From Botryococcus braunii (Eukaryota > Chlorophyta > Trebouxiophyceae): DNA of 20,000 nt. The stretch is from assembly GCA_002005505.1 (NCBI GenBank), contig KV908475.1, forward strand, positions 271,391 through 291,390, written 5' to 3'. Positions 19,400-20,000 of this stretch are shown piece by piece (position 1 is the first letter of the stretch; the number at the start of each line of letters is the position of its first letter). The notes under the pieces are model-generated. The model was not told where the DNA came from. It saw only the letters and a program-made list of their open reading frames with translations, and made no database searches. A program made the position numbers and the translations under genes.

Positions 19400-19716
19400 C
19401 AGCATCATAAGGGGTCTTGCCCTCTCAAGTACGTTCTAAGTTGGGGAGCTCTCCTTTGATCATAGCATTCATTCAATCGTAACATTCCTTTGTTTACGTT
19501 GGAAGTCTAATTCGTTGTGTTTAAAGTGTTAGTTTGCAGAGCGAGTGCTTGAGCGGGAGGGCACTTTGCAAAGTGCATCTGGAAGTGTAGAATTGTGGCG
19601 GCATGTGTGAAAGAAGTGGTGAGCAGTGGACGCACACGTCCTGAATAGGCAGGTGTACCATGACAACCAGGAGAATGCGATGTTTTGCATTATGCAATTT
19701 TGTGTTTTTCGTTTGA

Positions 19717-19764
19717 CAAGACTAGCAAGAGCATTAAAGTTTGCCAAGACTAGCAAGAGCATTA
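19717..19764. repeat. 20-bp direct repeat
   Basis: CAAGACTAGCAAGAGCATTA occurs at 19717 and 19745, 28 bp apart. Confidence 0.92.
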
Positions 19765-20000
19765 GTGCATCAATATTGGTTCGGTCTGAATGGCTAGGTC
19801 ATTGGTCTGGTCATGGGGACGTTCCTCTCCGTGTCAACACTCACAAGATTAAGCTGAATCTCCAGTGTTTAGTGCTGCACACCCTTGAGGCTCAAGGGTC
19901 TGCAATTTTCGGCTTTGATTCTGTATTGCAATGAAAAGATATGCGGCTTTTTGGTATCCTCAGTCCGGTGGGCTAGTCACACTTGACCACCACAAGTCCT

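Larger units (their letters stand above)
16120..20000. other. Right flank, no recognisable gene
   Basis: This holds the 3' untranslated region of the CCD1-like gene (end not located) and then sequence without a gene I can name. Open frames reach 144 codons (minus, 16926-17360) and 125 codons (minus, 17702-18079), but show no family motif. Structure present: a 12-bp hairpin at 16320-16355, a diverged ~146-bp duplication (16640-16920), a 16-bp palindrome (18029-18044), a 16-bp tandem (18790-18821), a ~40-bp degenerate array (19068-19399) and a 20-bp direct repeat (19717 and 19745). Confidence 0.55.

Overview
This is nuclear DNA of a photosynthetic eukaryote, most likely an alga and plausibly of the green lineage. 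The evidence is a many-exon gene with GT-AG introns, a plant-CCD1-like carotenoid cleavage dioxygenase, LINE and Helitron remnants, and introns crowded with dinucleotide, hexanucleotide and homopolymer repeats. The sequence alone does not fix the species.

Layout. 1-1789: no recognisable gene. 1790-3690: LINE-type (non-LTR) retrotransposon sequence on the minus strand. A 5'-truncated copy with a 564-codon uninterrupted reverse transcriptase frame (copy 1) is joined head to tail to the last ~120 bp of a second copy (copy 2). 4075-4460: an almost pure AC/CA tract. 4540-5343: a frameshifted fragment of the N-terminal region of a Helitron Rep/helicase protein on the plus strand. 5685-6338: a third, decayed copy of the same LINE family on the plus strand. 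6628-16119: the main gene. 16120-20000: no recognisable gene, but several hairpins and degenerate tandem repeats.

Main gene. I assembled a CCD1-like carotenoid oxygenase from 11 plus-strand exons (6628-6808, 6968-7099, 7669-7796, 8968-9051, 10208-10291, 11375-11480, 12293-12480, 13794-13991, 14396-14558, 15300-15488, 15920-16119). Reading phase is kept across every junction and gives about 550 residues. All four iron-ligand histidines are present (H231, H280, H346, H534 in this model). Nine introns are GT-AG; intron 3 has a GC donor. The start is the least certain part. The expected activity, from family knowledge, is oxidative cleavage of carotenoids or apocarotenoids to smaller apocarotenoids.

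The introns hold most of the repeats: TG/CA and CT/GA microsatellites, a 28-unit hexamer array running towards a 54-base T run, several minisatellites, and G-run clusters. I see no operon-like system, CRISPR array, tRNA or rRNA, and no evidence for an undescribed multi-gene system. The points most worth a second look are the GC-AG intron, a 15-bp inverted duplication inside LINE copy 3, the Helitron fragment, and the ordered intronic repeats.
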